A stretch of DNA of 64,000 nucleotides from Tigheibacillus halophilus. Lineage in GTDB: Bacteria > Bacillota > Bacilli > Bacillales > Amphibacillaceae. Where the stretch lies: positions 186,001-250,000 of the forward strand of contig NZ_JBHUIZ010000014.1 of assembly GCF_042683165.1 (NCBI RefSeq), in the 5' to 3' direction. The stretch's first letter is position 1. Every line of letters starts with the position of its first letter. The notes beneath the pieces are model-generated. The model did no database searches, was not told the origin of the DNA, and saw only the letters and a list, made by a program, of their open reading frames with translations. The translations under genes were made by a program, and so were the position numbers. Positions 42,338 to 51,816 of this stretch are shown here, one piece after another.

Positions 42338-43054
42338 TTATTTTGATGTCTTCGCATCCTTTTTCAAGATAATGATTTCAACACGACGATTTTTCTTCCA
42401 ATTATCCTCGGAATCATTTGCTGCGGCTGGTCTTGTATCCGCATAGCCGACAGCTGTAAAACGTGAAGGAGTAAAGTTCCCCTGTGCAATCAAATATCGA
42501 ATGACGCTGCTCGCCCTCGCACCTGATAATTCCCAATTTGAAGGATAACGATAGTTTTTGATTGGTCGGCTATCAGTATGCCCCTGCACTTCCACTTGAT
42601 TGTCTATATTTTGTAACAGGGAGCCCACCTTGTTCAGAAATGGCTTTCCAGAAGTTAGAATATCGGCCTGTCCAGATGCAAATAAAATCCGTTCCTGAAG
42701 AATAAGAACTACCCCGCGTCTTGTCCTGCTTGCAGTGATGACATCGTTAAGACCGTTTTTAGCCAAATACCTTTCTACTTCCTGCAGCAAACCTTCCAAT
42801 GACTCTTCCTGTACATTTTTTGGAGGTGCAGCGACATCACTCTCATTTTCTTGGCCTTTTTCCGTGGATTTCTGGTCCAAAATGGCCCTGTCGTTAAAAG
42901 ATTGGGTAATCGCCTTAAACTTCTCCAAGTCGATTTGAGACATGGAAAATAATAGAATGAAAAAGACCAGAATCAATGTGATCATGTCAGAATAGGTCAC
43001 CATCCACTTTGGTGACCCATTTTTTTTGCTTTTTCTGATTTTCTTACGCTCCAT
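42338..43054 (-). CDS. motS: Flagellar motor stator protein MotS
   Basis: B-type stator subunit of the sodium-driven MotPS complex. 238 residues from ATG 43052-43054 (GGAGGAT upstream). A basic N-terminus, one membrane helix (MVTYSDMITLILVFFILLFSM, with the ion-binding Asp in TYSDM), a Gln/Glu-rich linker, and a C-terminal OmpA-like peptidoglycan-binding domain (VEVQGHTDSRPIKN, NWELSGARASSVIRYL). Start overlaps the motP stop by 11 nt. Confidence 0.93.
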   Translation of the reverse strand: MERKKIRKSKKNGSPKWMVTYSDMITLILVFFILLFSMSQIDLEKFKAITQSFNDRAILDQKSTEKGQENESDVAAPPKNVQEESLEGLLQEVERYLAKNGLNDVITASRTRRGVVLILQERILFASGQADILTSGKPFLNKVGSLLQNIDNQVEVQGHTDSRPIKNYRYPSNWELSGARASSVIRYLIAQGNFTPSRFTAVGYADTRPAAANDSEDNWKKNRRVEIIILKKDAKTSK

Positions 43055-43850
43055 GGACTTTATCCTCCATGGAGCGTACTCGCCCCGTATACTTTCCATT
43101 TGGAAGGAAAGCAGACAACTTCTCCTCTACGATACGCGGGTTCTGACCGGACTGAATACTGATAACGCCCTCTAAAATAATTTGTTTAGTAAAAATTTCA
43201 GCTTCTGTTTTATTTTCGAGCTTGCCCGCCATTGGCAGGAAAACCAAATGGGCCAGCACCGTACCATATAGTGTTGTCAATAATGCCACTGCCATGCTTG
43301 GTCCGAGCGTGGCGGGATTTTCCAAAGTTGTCAACATTAGAACAAGCCCTACCAGTGTCCCGATCATTCCCCATGCGGGGGCATATTCCCCACATTTCTC
43401 AATCATCATCCTGCCTCTGTAATGCCTCTCTTCCAAAGCTGTGATTTCTGCATTCATTATTTCTGTAATCATTTCTGCTTCCATACCATCAACAACTAAT
43501 GATACACCCTTGCGAATGAAAGGATCCTCAACCTCATCCAAATCTTTTTCCAATGCAAGCAATCCTTCTCTTCTAGCTCTTTCTGACAGCTTTACAAATA
43601 ACTGAAGCACCTCTGTCAATGACTGATCCTGCTTTTTGAGTGTCTCTTTTAAAACTGGGAGCAGTGAATGCAGCTCTTCCCGCTTAAAATTGATCAGCAG
43701 GGATGCCACCACGCCCCCAATAACAATGAATATGGATGAGATATCCAAAAAAGAAGCAGCGTGATCACTGTCTTGGGCGATAATTGCCAGCATAATCATC
43801 ACGAAACCAAGGGTGATACCGGCAGGGGTCAGTAAATCCCGTTTTCTCAT
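43044..43850 (-). CDS. motP: Flagellar motor stator protein MotP
   Basis: A-type stator subunit with four membrane helices, 268 residues from ATG 43850. MRKRDLLTPAGITLGFVMIM and IFIVIGGVVASLLINF are the first two helices; CGEYAPAWGMIGTLVGLVLML and GPSMAVALLTTLYGTVLAHL are the third and fourth, lining the ion path. The sequence and its place after ccpA match B. subtilis motP (ytxD) rather than motA, so Na+ coupling is inferred. Confidence 0.92.
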   Translation of the reverse strand: MRKRDLLTPAGITLGFVMIMLAIIAQDSDHAASFLDISSIFIVIGGVVASLLINFKREELHSLLPVLKETLKKQDQSLTEVLQLFVKLSERARREGLLALEKDLDEVEDPFIRKGVSLVVDGMEAEMITEIMNAEITALEERHYRGRMMIEKCGEYAPAWGMIGTLVGLVLMLTTLENPATLGPSMAVALLTTLYGTVLAHLVFLPMAGKLENKTEAEIFTKQIILEGVISIQSGQNPRIVEEKLSAFLPNGKYTGRVRSMEDKVHGA

Positions 43851-43965
43851 TTTGTCTCTTTCCACCCTTTTATGAGCTGATAATATATGTAAATAAAATA
43901 TGGATGTGCAGACGTCTATGGAGTCACACATCCAATGCCTTATATGATTGATATCGGCTTTTATT

Positions 43966-44961
43966 TTATTTTGTTGAATCTCTTTCTACAATTCGATGCG
44001 GCAGGATGACTTTTTGTTCGTCAATTTCTTCCTTGTTCATGAACTTTGTCAACAGGCGCATCGCCACTGCGCCAATATCATACATCGGCTGTACAATTGT
44101 CGAAAGCGTAGGCCGTACCATTGTCGCCAGACGTGTATTGTCAAAGCCAACGACTTCTAAATCCTTTGGAACGGTATATCCTTTATCTTGCGCACCATGA
44201 ATGACACCCAGAGCCATTTCGTCAGAAGAAACAAATACTGCTGCTGGCTTGTCCTCCAGTTCAAGTAATGTACCAGCTACCTTCAAACCAGAATTATAGG
44301 AATAATCCCCATGCAGCACATAATTTTCTGGGATTGTTTTACCAGCTTCCTTCATTGCTTGCTGATACCCTTCCAGTTTGAGTTCATCGATGAATGTACT
44401 TTCAGTGCCCGATACAAAAGCAACTTTGTCATTGCCTTTTTCAAGCAAATACCTGACTGCTTCATAGGCAGCCTGCTTATAATCTATATTCACTGAAGCC
44501 AATGTTCCAGTTGCATCGTATGTTGCAGCCAGAACAACAGGTACAGAGCTTGTTTTAAAAGCCTCTGCGTGTTCTTCGGAAATATTTCCCCCCATAAAAA
44601 TAATGCCATCCACTTGCTTTTCCAGCATCGTGTTAATCAGCTGCAATTCTTTATCCTTATTCTGGTCAGAATTGCTGAGGATGATATTATATTTATACAT
44701 TGTAGCGATATCTTCTATCCCTCTGGCCAACTCCGCAAAAAAGATGCTCGAAATGTCCGGGATAATTGCCCCGACAGTTGTCGTTTTTTTGCTGGCCAAA
44801 CCACGTGCCACAGCATTTGGTCGATAACCTAATTCCTTGATCGTATTCAATACTTTTTTTCTTGTTGCGGGTTTTACATTCGGGTTTCCATTCACTACAC
44901 GGGAAACGGTTGCCATAGATACATTTGCTTCACGTGCGACATCATATATAGTGATAGTCAT
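43966..44961 (-). CDS. ccpA: Catabolite control protein A
   Basis: LacI-family master regulator of carbon catabolite repression; binds cre sites with HPr-Ser-P. 331 residues. N-terminal helix-turn-helix TIYDVAREANVSMATVSRVV, hinge helix GYRPNAVARGLASKKT, then the periplasmic-binding-protein-like core (VGAIIPDISSIFFAELARGI onward). GAAGGAGGTACTCAA precedes the ATG. Own promoter at 45018-45046; motPS follow. Confidence 0.97.
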   Translation of the reverse strand: MTITIYDVAREANVSMATVSRVVNGNPNVKPATRKKVLNTIKELGYRPNAVARGLASKKTTTVGAIIPDISSIFFAELARGIEDIATMYKYNIILSNSDQNKDKELQLINTMLEKQVDGIIFMGGNISEEHAEAFKTSSVPVVLAATYDATGTLASVNIDYKQAAYEAVRYLLEKGNDKVAFVSGTESTFIDELKLEGYQQAMKEAGKTIPENYVLHGDYSYNSGLKVAGTLLELEDKPAAVFVSSDEMALGVIHGAQDKGYTVPKDLEVVGFDNTRLATMVRPTLSTIVQPMYDIGAVAMRLLTKFMNKEEIDEQKVILPHRIVERDSTK

Positions 44962-45017
44962 TTGAGTACCTCCTTCAAAACATTACATGAGCCTATTTTA
45001 TAGTTTAGCTAGTATTT

Positions 45018-45046
45018 ATCATACTCTACCATGAATAAAATTACAA
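45018..45046 (-). promoter_or_regulatory. Sigma-A promoter of ccpA
   Basis: TTGTAA (45041-45046), 17 bp, TATGAT (45018-45023). Confidence 0.7.
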
Positions 45047-45195
45047 AGGGAACGCGGGTATATCTATTATTATTTTGTACATTTTCATTTTAAAATTACA
45101 TCAAAAAACTTTTTCCATGCAATGACTGGGTATCTCAGACAGTATTCATGATGATGTTTCTTACACAGATGCAGCTACAGATTTGCAAATTCATT

Positions 45196-45276
45196 GAAAA
45201 AGGAGCTGACTACCTCCACATTGCAATATCTTACCCGAAAACAGGTAGCTATTGCAATGAAGCAAGGTGTCAGCCC
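45196..45276 (-). terminator. Unusually long compound hairpin ending aroA
   Basis: About 75 nt: outer GGCTGAC/GTCAGCTCC, then ACCT/AGGT, CATTGCAATA/TATTGCAATG (10 bp) and TACC/GGTA, followed by TTTTTC on the minus strand. Much larger than the other terminators in the window. Confidence 0.8.
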
Positions 45277-45299
45277 CACATATCAGTAGAAGTTGCAGG

Positions 45300-46394
45300 T
45301 TAGCTGAGCTTTGCCGCTGGCAAGATGCGGTTTTGCAGCTGTGTGATTTCATCCATGAATGAATGGAACATTGGTATATCCATTTGTTGTGCAGAATCAG
45401 ACAGGGCAACGGCCGGGTCTGGATGAACCTCTGCCATGATACCATCCGCTCCTATAGCCAATGCTGCTTTGGCCGTTGGCAAAAGCAGATCTCTTCTACC
45501 TGTCGAATGGGTCACATCCACCATGACAGGTAAATGTGTCTCTTGCTTCAGAATAGGTACTGCTGAAATATCCAGTGTATTTCTTGTCGCTTTTTCATAA
45601 GTGCGGATACCGCGTTCACATAATATAATATTGCCGTTTCCTCTTGAAATAATATATTCTGCTGCATTGATGAACTCTGAAATTGTTGCAGATAGACCCC
45701 GCTTCAGTAAGATTGGTTTATCCACCTCACCAGCTGCTTTTAGCAATTCGAAATTTTGCATGTTCCGAGCACCAATTTGTATGACATCCACATAATCAAC
45801 GGCCATCTCAATATGTGCGGGATTGACAATTTCACTAATGACAGCAAGATCATATTCATCAGATACCCTTTTCAGGATCTCAAGTCCTTCCAAGCCAAGG
45901 CCCTGGAAATCGTATGGAGAAGTTCTTGGTTTAAAAGCACCACCCCGAAGCAGCTTAATGCCCCGGCTTTTGACTGCCTCGGCAACTTGTGCCACTTGTT
46001 CATAACTTTCCACTGAACATGGGCCCATGACGTACTCCAGGTTGCCATTTCCAATAACAGCGTCTTTTATGGAAATGACCGTGTTTTGTGGCTGCTTTTT
46101 ACGTGAAACAAGCAAAGCCTTGCGATGATCGTCTTCTTGAAGTTCCAGACTGGCTTTGAAAATTTCTTTGAAAATATGTTCGATGGTTGAATTTTCGAAA
46201 GGCCCGTGATTATTCGAAATAATTTTATCAATCATATCCCTTTCTCTTACAGGATCGAATCGATTCATACTTTGCTTGCTCTTAATCTCGCCAATCTTCT
46301 GGACGACTGTCGCGCGTTCATTAATCAGTTCTAAAAGCTTTAAGTTGACGTCATCCATTTGTTTTCTTAGCTGATCCATATCGAACTTTCCCAT
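45300..46394 (-). CDS. aroA: Bifunctional chorismate mutase / 3-deoxy-7-phosphoheptulonate synthase
   Basis: First shikimate-pathway enzyme fused to chorismate mutase. 364 residues: AroQ-type mutase (~1-90, KFDMDQLRKQMDDVNLKLLELI), then the DAHP synthase TIM barrel (~110-355) with VMGPCSVESYEQ, KLLRGGAFKPRTSPY, IQIGARNMQNF, KRGLSATISEF and DVTHSTGRRDLL. In Bacillus the mutase domain gives feedback control by chorismate/prephenate. Located upstream of ccpA as in B. subtilis. Confidence 0.97.
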   Translation of the reverse strand: MGKFDMDQLRKQMDDVNLKLLELINERATVVQKIGEIKSKQSMNRFDPVRERDMIDKIISNNHGPFENSTIEHIFKEIFKASLELQEDDHRKALLVSRKKQPQNTVISIKDAVIGNGNLEYVMGPCSVESYEQVAQVAEAVKSRGIKLLRGGAFKPRTSPYDFQGLGLEGLEILKRVSDEYDLAVISEIVNPAHIEMAVDYVDVIQIGARNMQNFELLKAAGEVDKPILLKRGLSATISEFINAAEYIISRGNGNIILCERGIRTYEKATRNTLDISAVPILKQETHLPVMVDVTHSTGRRDLLLPTAKAALAIGADGIMAEVHPDPAVALSDSAQQMDIPMFHSFMDEITQLQNRILPAAKLS

Positions 46395-46453
46395 GTTTAC
46401 CCCTCCAACATCATATGCAGTATATTACACAGCAAATGAAATAATTAGACACA

Positions 46454-46482
46454 ATTATAGCGAATAATTTAACAAATGTCAT
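46454..46482 (-). promoter_or_regulatory. Sigma-A promoter of aroA
   Basis: ATGACA (46477-46482), 17 bp, TATAAT (46454-46459). Confidence 0.75.
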
Positions 46483-46635
46483 CCTTAAACTTAAAATTTC
46501 CTCTAAAACTGCTGAAAAAATTCTCATTCCCGGTTAATAATTGCTTATCCCTAACCTTAGCTTTCCTGTTAGCTGATAGCCAGAAGTACGATCATCAAGT
46601 AGTATTCGCACAATAAACATGGTTATTTATTTTAA

Positions 46636-46668
46636 CCCAAAAAAAGCCCGACATTTTTGTCGGGCTTT
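46636..46668 (-). terminator. Terminator of ytxGH
   Basis: AAAGCCCGACA and TGTCGGGCTTT with a 4-nt loop, TTTTTTGGG on the minus strand. Confidence 0.92.
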
Positions 46669-46679
46669 GCGGTTCTGAC

Positions 46680-47165
46680 TTATTTCTTCGCTTCTTCAGC
46701 GGCCTTGTCCATCTTTTTGGAAACTTCATCCATACTTTTTACTGCTTGATCCTGTTTTTCCTGGATCTTTTTTACTTTACCTTTTGTCTTGTCTGTCAGC
46801 TCTTGCGATTTATCAGCAGCTTTTTTAGTCAATTTTACTGTTGAATCTTTCGCTTTATCCTTTAAGTCACTGCTTTTATCAAGTGCTTTGTCTTTTAACT
46901 CATTACCTTTTTCTACAGCTTTTTCTTTCAGTTCATTACCTTTTGACACAGCTTTATCTTTGATTTCCAAACCTTTGATTTGGGCGTTGTCAGCCAAGCT
47001 CGAGGCCTTATCCTTCATCTTCATTGCTCCCTGGTTCAAATCGGAACGGAAATCCCTTCCTGATTTAGGCGCGAAGACTAACGCCAGACCTGCTCCGATT
47101 GCTGCACCAATCGCTGCACCAATCACAAAGTTTTTACCACTGAAATTTTGTTCTTGCTCACTCAT
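46680..47165 (-). CDS. ytxH: YtxH-like stress protein with LEA-type 11-residue repeats
   Basis: General-stress protein. 161 residues: a short polar N-terminus, a glycine-zipper membrane segment (FVIGAAIGAAIGAGLALVFA, ~13-32) then APKSGRDFRSDL, typical of YtxH. From about 70 on the chain is seven or more tandem 11-mers: KDKAVSKGNEL, KEKAVEKGNEL, KDKALDKSSDL, KDKAKDSTVKL, TKKAADKSQEL and so on, the pattern of group 3 LEA proteins, which fold into amphipathic helices on drying or at membranes. Longer than a plain YtxH core. Second gene after a sigma-B promoter. Confidence 0.9.
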   Translation of the reverse strand: MSEQEQNFSGKNFVIGAAIGAAIGAGLALVFAPKSGRDFRSDLNQGAMKMKDKASSLADNAQIKGLEIKDKAVSKGNELKEKAVEKGNELKDKALDKSSDLKDKAKDSTVKLTKKAADKSQELTDKTKGKVKKIQEKQDQAVKSMDEVSKKMDKAAEEAKK

Positions 47166-47191
47166 GCAAAATCCTCCCCGATTATATTGTT

Positions 47192-47599
47192 TTATTTTTT
47201 CTTGCTTTTTTTCACGAAATCAACAACTGCTGATCCCCATTTTACAGCTTGTGAGGCTTTTTCTTGATTTTGAGATGCATCACGGCTGATTTTGGAAGAA
47301 ATTTGTTTTAACGAATCACTGAATTCCTGGATAGTTTCTCCGATACCTTTAATACCATCAAAAAGGCCGTCAAGTTTGGCTGATTTTTTTCCTACGTCTT
47401 CAGCCAGTCTATTCGTTTTCTTCAGTAATTCCGTTGTTTCGAAGGTGATGCCATTCATTTGTTTTTCCAAATCTTCTACCGTACTGGCAACATTGTTCAA
47501 TGTTTTGGACACTGCTTTTAATGTAATTGCCAAAAATACAACTAAAACAGCGAAAGCTACAGCTGCAATTAAGGCTGCAACATATAATAAACTTTCCAT
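47192..47599 (-). CDS. ytxG: DUF948 stress protein YtxG
   Basis: General-stress membrane protein. 135 residues from ATG 47597-47599 (AAAGGAG, 12 nt). One N-terminal membrane helix (LLYVAALIAAVAFAVLVVFLAITL), then a helical coiled coil (TLNNVASTVEDLEKQMNGI and TTELLKKTNRLAEDV) typical of DUF948. A consensus sigma-B promoter lies about 70 bp upstream; ytxH follows by 26 nt. The third B. subtilis gene of this operon, ytxJ, is absent here. Confidence 0.9.
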   Translation of the reverse strand: MESLLYVAALIAAVAFAVLVVFLAITLKAVSKTLNNVASTVEDLEKQMNGITFETTELLKKTNRLAEDVGKKSAKLDGLFDGIKGIGETIQEFSDSLKQISSKISRDASQNQEKASQAVKWGSAVVDFVKKSKKK

Positions 47600-47670
47600 T
47601 CCAACTAACAGCTCCTTTTCTTCTGTACACTCTTTTAATCTGGAAAGACAAAAAGATGTCTTGTTTAAAA

Positions 47671-47695
47671 ATACCCTAAACATAAGCTCTTAAAC
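47671..47695 (-). promoter_or_regulatory. Sigma-B promoter of ytxGH
   Basis: GTTTAA (47690-47695), 13 bp, GGGTAT (47671-47676), a full consensus match. Confidence 0.88.
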
Positions 47696-47830
47696 ATATT
47701 TTATCTATTTTTAGTTTCCTGATACAAGGTTGTACATTTTCCATTTAAAATTACTTGCCTCTGGTTTCCATAATATGTACCAGCATGGGATGAGAGAGAT
47801 TTTGCACAAGATTACTTGTTTTTTCGAACA

Positions 47831-49129
47831 TCAAATAGTCGCAACAGCTTCATAGGCTTTTTGGAATTTCTGAATATCCCCGGCACCCATGAAAATCAAC
47901 ACACTGTCATGGTGTTCACTAAGAATCTCCGTACGGTCCAATTCCAGAATCACACTGTTGTCAACGCGCTTTTGCAAATCATCGATTGTCAGTTGGCCGC
48001 TTTGTTCCCGTGCAGAACCAAAAATATCACATAAATAAACACTGTCTGCAGCATTCAGACTGTCAGCAAACTCTTGCAGAAACGTCTTTGTACGTGTGAA
48101 CGTATGCGGCTGGAATATAGCGACAATATTCTTGTTCGGATATTTCTTGCGTGCTGATTCGATTGTTGCAGAAATTTCTCTGGGATGATGCGCGTAATCA
48201 TCAATGATTACCTGACTGCCGATTGTCTTTTCGGTAAACCTTCTTTTGACACCTTCGAAAGTACTGATTTTTTTGATACTATCTGCCTGCAGGCCTTCAT
48301 AATGGCACATCGCAATCACGGAAAGAGCATTCAAAATATGGTGATTGCCGTACATTGGAATATGAAAGGTATCATAAAAAGTATTGCGGACAAATACATC
48401 AAAAGTGGTGCCATTGTCTGTTTCTGCCACATTTTGTGCCTGAAAATCATTTCCGGATTGAAAGCCGTAGTAAACAACCGGAACTTTCGCTTGTATTTTT
48501 TGCAGCTCCATGTCATCTCCGCATGCAATGATGCCTCTTTTGACATTATCGGCCATAGATTGAAACGCATCGAACACATCGTTAATGCTTGAATAATAAT
48601 CCGGATGATCAAAATCAATATTTGTCATGATTGCATAGTCCGGTTTATAATTCAAAAAATGCCGGCGATACTCGCATGCTTCAAACACAAAGTACTTACT
48701 TTCCACATGTCCCTTCCCTGTTCCATCGCCAATCAGATAGGAAATAGGAAAAGTCTGGTCTAATACATGCGCTAACAAGCCGGTCGTCGATGTCTTTCCA
48801 TGTGCACCAGTAACTGCGATGCTTGTATATTGTTTGAGCCATTCTCCAAGGAACTCATGGTACCGATAAAAAGTAACACCCAGTTCCTTCGCTCTAACAA
48901 TTTCAACATGATCATCTGCGAAGGCGTTCCCTGCGATTACTGTAAATCCCTCTTTGATGTTGTCTTCTGTAAAAGGGTAGATTGGAATCTGTTTTTCTTC
49001 AAGAGCGGCCTGTGTGAAGAAACGTTTTTCAATATCAGAGCCTTGGACGTTTTCCCCTGAATCATACAGTATTTGCGCAAGTGCACTCATTCCAGTACCC
49101 TTAATACCAATAAAATGGTAAGTTGTCAT
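47831..49129 (-). CDS. murC: UDP-N-acetylmuramate-L-alanine ligase
   Basis: Adds L-Ala to UDP-MurNAc, first peptide step of peptidoglycan precursor synthesis. 432 residues from ATG 49129 (GGAGGTTCTTTTTT upstream), equal to B. subtilis MurC. N-terminal FIGIKGTGMSALAQIL, ATP loop AVTGAHGKTSTTGLLAHVL (~105-122), MTNIDFDHPDYY, and the C-terminal IIDDYAHHPREISATI. Longer in-frame upstream starts are not supported. Follows sftA as in Bacillus. Confidence 0.97.
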   Translation of the reverse strand: MTTYHFIGIKGTGMSALAQILYDSGENVQGSDIEKRFFTQAALEEKQIPIYPFTEDNIKEGFTVIAGNAFADDHVEIVRAKELGVTFYRYHEFLGEWLKQYTSIAVTGAHGKTSTTGLLAHVLDQTFPISYLIGDGTGKGHVESKYFVFEACEYRRHFLNYKPDYAIMTNIDFDHPDYYSSINDVFDAFQSMADNVKRGIIACGDDMELQKIQAKVPVVYYGFQSGNDFQAQNVAETDNGTTFDVFVRNTFYDTFHIPMYGNHHILNALSVIAMCHYEGLQADSIKKISTFEGVKRRFTEKTIGSQVIIDDYAHHPREISATIESARKKYPNKNIVAIFQPHTFTRTKTFLQEFADSLNAADSVYLCDIFGSAREQSGQLTIDDLQKRVDNSVILELDRTEILSEHHDSVLIFMGAGDIQKFQKAYEAVATI

Positions 49130-49331
49130 AAAAAAGAACCTCCAATGATTGTGTGAAAAGCATCCGTTCTGGATTGCCGGATATGATAAGAAGCATCCAT
49201 GAAAGCATATTACCAATATCATGAAGCATTACTATACCTATAGTATTATAGCAGAAGCACCTCAAGTTGAAAATAATTTGTCTTCTCCAGCCGCCCCTCT
49301 TCTATCCTGCCTCACTTCTTATCGACACTAT

Positions 49332-49369
49332 GGCTGCTATCCATCATATTATATACAATGGCAGCAGCC
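49332..49369. repeat. Inverted repeat downstream of sftA
   Basis: GGCTGCT (49332-49338) and AGCAGCC (49363-49369), extended by TCCAT/ATGG after a one-base mismatch. No T-run on the sftA strand, so not a standard terminator; transcription may continue to murC. Confidence 0.5.
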
Positions 49370-49407
49370 AACGTTCCTGGGGATGCATTTCAATAATTTG
49401 CTAACCT

Positions 49408-51816
49408 TTAATACTGCATCATATCTTCTACTTGATTTTCAGAAACCAGAACTTCTCTTTGCTTGCTGCCGTTTTGTCCTGAAATGATTCCTTTATATTC
49501 CAGAGAATCGATCAATCTTGCGGCACGGTTATAGCCGATTTTAAAATGTCTTTGCAATAAAGAAGTGCTGGCGCCTCCACGGTTAATGACAAAGGTGATG
49601 GCTTCCCTCAGCAATTCGTCTTCCTCTTCTTCTATGCTGAACTTCTCAAGCAGTGAATCCTGTTCAAATAAATAATTTGCAGGAGCAAGCGTCCTAACAT
49701 GATTGGTCACACGTTCGATTTCCTCGTCTGATACGAATGGCCCTTGCAGACGGGATGTTTTTCCAGTGCCGTTTTCAATAAACAACATATCCCCCCTGCC
49801 AAGTAATTTCTCCGCTCCACCACTGTCCAGAATCGTTCTGGAATCGACCTGTGAGGACACACTGAAAGCGATTCTTGTCGGGATATTCGCCTTAATCAAT
49901 CCGGTAAGCACATCTACTGATGGACGCTGTGTTGCCAATAACAAATGGATGCCGCATGCACGGGCCTTCTGGGCAATTCGGCAAATCGCATCCTCTACAT
50001 CCTGTGGGGAAACCATCATTAAATCTGCAAGCTCATCAATGACAATGACGATATAGGGCATCTTTTCTTCCTCACGGTCCTGATTTCTCATTCGTTCATT
50101 AAAACGTTTGATATCCCTTACGCCTTCCTGAACAAAGCGGTCATACCTGTCTTCCATCTCTCCGACAGCCCATTTCAATGCGACAGTAGCAGCCTTCACA
50201 TCCGTAATTACTGGGGAAATCAAGTGCGGAATGCCATTATAGGCTGCCAATTCAACCATTTTCGGATCAATAAGCATGAATTTCACTTCTTCATGGTTCG
50301 CTTTATATAACAGGCTGACCAAAATCGTATTTATGCAGACACTCTTCCCTGACCCTGTTGCACCGGCAATCAATCCATGCGGCATTTGCTGAATGTTAGT
50401 CATCATCGGTGTTCCTTCAATATTCAGTCCAAGAGCTACTGTTAATGGGGATTTTGCTTCTTGAAACGAGTTCGTTCCGATGACTTCTTGCAGACCTACC
50501 ATTCTTGCATGGTGATTCGGCACTTCTATACCGATCGTGTTTTTCCCAGGAATCGGTGCTTCAATACGAATGTCCTTCGCAGACATATTCAATTTCAAAT
50601 CATCACTGAGATTCTTCACTTTGCTGACTTTGACTCCCAGTTCGGGCTGTACCTCAAATCTGGTGACAGACGGTCCCTGAGTCGCATTGACCACTTTAGC
50701 ACGGACATTGAAGTGTTTTAGCGTTTGTTCGAGAAGCTCTTGCTGAGCTTCAACCCAACTATCATCTCCGCTGCTTTCATCCGATGTATCGTCAAGCAAA
50801 TGAAGTGGCAACTGCAATGGTTGGCCGGCAGCACTACCCCCCGTAGGATTAGCGGCAGGCAAAGTTTTATCAGGCATCACTTTTTTTTCCGGCTGAGAAA
50901 TAGCAGGCTTCATTTTTACTGGTTCTTCTTGCCTGCTTGTATTCGGAACATAATGTATCGGTCTGCTGGCAGCTTCACGCAACTGTTGATTTTTCCTATC
51001 CTGGTGATTCATCAACACATTATATGGCATGGAGCCATCATCATTGCGTCTCTTTTTCGGCTCCTCCTTTTTAGGTGAATGACGATTTTTCATGTTATTA
51101 TCCAAAGGAATTATCGGTTCCAGTTTTTCTGGCTGCTCCGCTACCTTATCGTGCTTCTTTTCCTGATTCTGTTTTCTCAGCAATGAATGAACCTCTTGGT
51201 AATCCATACCAGTCCGTTCTTTTTTTTCCGCTGGTTTTTTTTCCACATGTACTTCTTCCATTGAAGCTGCCGTTTCTAATTGCGTTGTATCCATTTCTTT
51301 TTGCACAGAATCCATCTGTTTCGACCCTGCCTCTTCGTCCGTACGCAGCATATCCTGTCTGCGCTGGTAAGCAGGTACTTCCTTGCTCTCTTCGGTTCGA
51401 TTATGGAAGCCATATATAGGTGAAGGGACACTGCTTAACTTAAATGGCTTTTTAGGCTCTCTTTTATATACCTTTCTTGACTCTTGTACTTTTTTATTAG
51501 ATCGACTGTTCTGGAGCTCTCTGCTGCTATTGTCTGCATCATGTTTAGGCTTATTTTCTTTTCTGCGCTGGTATGCAGGCTTTTCAACTTGTTTCGTTTT
51601 TCCTATTTGCTTCTGTTTTTCCAAAGGATGGTCATGGTGCAGCGTGTTCTTTGGATACTGATAAGCGATTCTCGCCTGCACATTTTCATGGCGTTCTTTT
51701 TCACGATGTGTATGCTCGGGTATCATATTGTCGTTTTGTTCGGGCGCTACCTCTACTGTTTCTTCAACTTCTTTCCAAATAAAATTACCGATTCTTTTTT
51801 TCCATTTATCCCACAT
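49408..51816 (-). CDS. sftA: Soluble DNA translocase SftA (FtsK/SpoIIIE family)
   Basis: Septum-associated ATPase that moves DNA away from the closing division septum. 802 residues. The N-terminal ~340 residues are charged, low-complexity and lack membrane helices, which separates SftA from SpoIIIE. The motor follows: DDLKLNMSAKDIRIEAPIPG, Walker A GATGSGKS (~485), Walker B VIVIDELADL (~592), ATQRPSVDVLTGLIKAN, and a C-terminal gamma winged helix (~735-795, RRGG-like INRGGASTSLLQRHFKIGYN). The N-terminus has two PAYQRR motifs. ATG 51816 has only a modest site (GAGTGAAATAA). Confidence 0.95.
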   Translation of the reverse strand: MWDKWKKRIGNFIWKEVEETVEVAPEQNDNMIPEHTHREKERHENVQARIAYQYPKNTLHHDHPLEKQKQIGKTKQVEKPAYQRRKENKPKHDADNSSRELQNSRSNKKVQESRKVYKREPKKPFKLSSVPSPIYGFHNRTEESKEVPAYQRRQDMLRTDEEAGSKQMDSVQKEMDTTQLETAASMEEVHVEKKPAEKKERTGMDYQEVHSLLRKQNQEKKHDKVAEQPEKLEPIIPLDNNMKNRHSPKKEEPKKRRNDDGSMPYNVLMNHQDRKNQQLREAASRPIHYVPNTSRQEEPVKMKPAISQPEKKVMPDKTLPAANPTGGSAAGQPLQLPLHLLDDTSDESSGDDSWVEAQQELLEQTLKHFNVRAKVVNATQGPSVTRFEVQPELGVKVSKVKNLSDDLKLNMSAKDIRIEAPIPGKNTIGIEVPNHHARMVGLQEVIGTNSFQEAKSPLTVALGLNIEGTPMMTNIQQMPHGLIAGATGSGKSVCINTILVSLLYKANHEEVKFMLIDPKMVELAAYNGIPHLISPVITDVKAATVALKWAVGEMEDRYDRFVQEGVRDIKRFNERMRNQDREEEKMPYIVIVIDELADLMMVSPQDVEDAICRIAQKARACGIHLLLATQRPSVDVLTGLIKANIPTRIAFSVSSQVDSRTILDSGGAEKLLGRGDMLFIENGTGKTSRLQGPFVSDEEIERVTNHVRTLAPANYLFEQDSLLEKFSIEEEEDELLREAITFVINRGGASTSLLQRHFKIGYNRAARLIDSLEYKGIISGQNGSKQREVLVSENQVEDMMQY

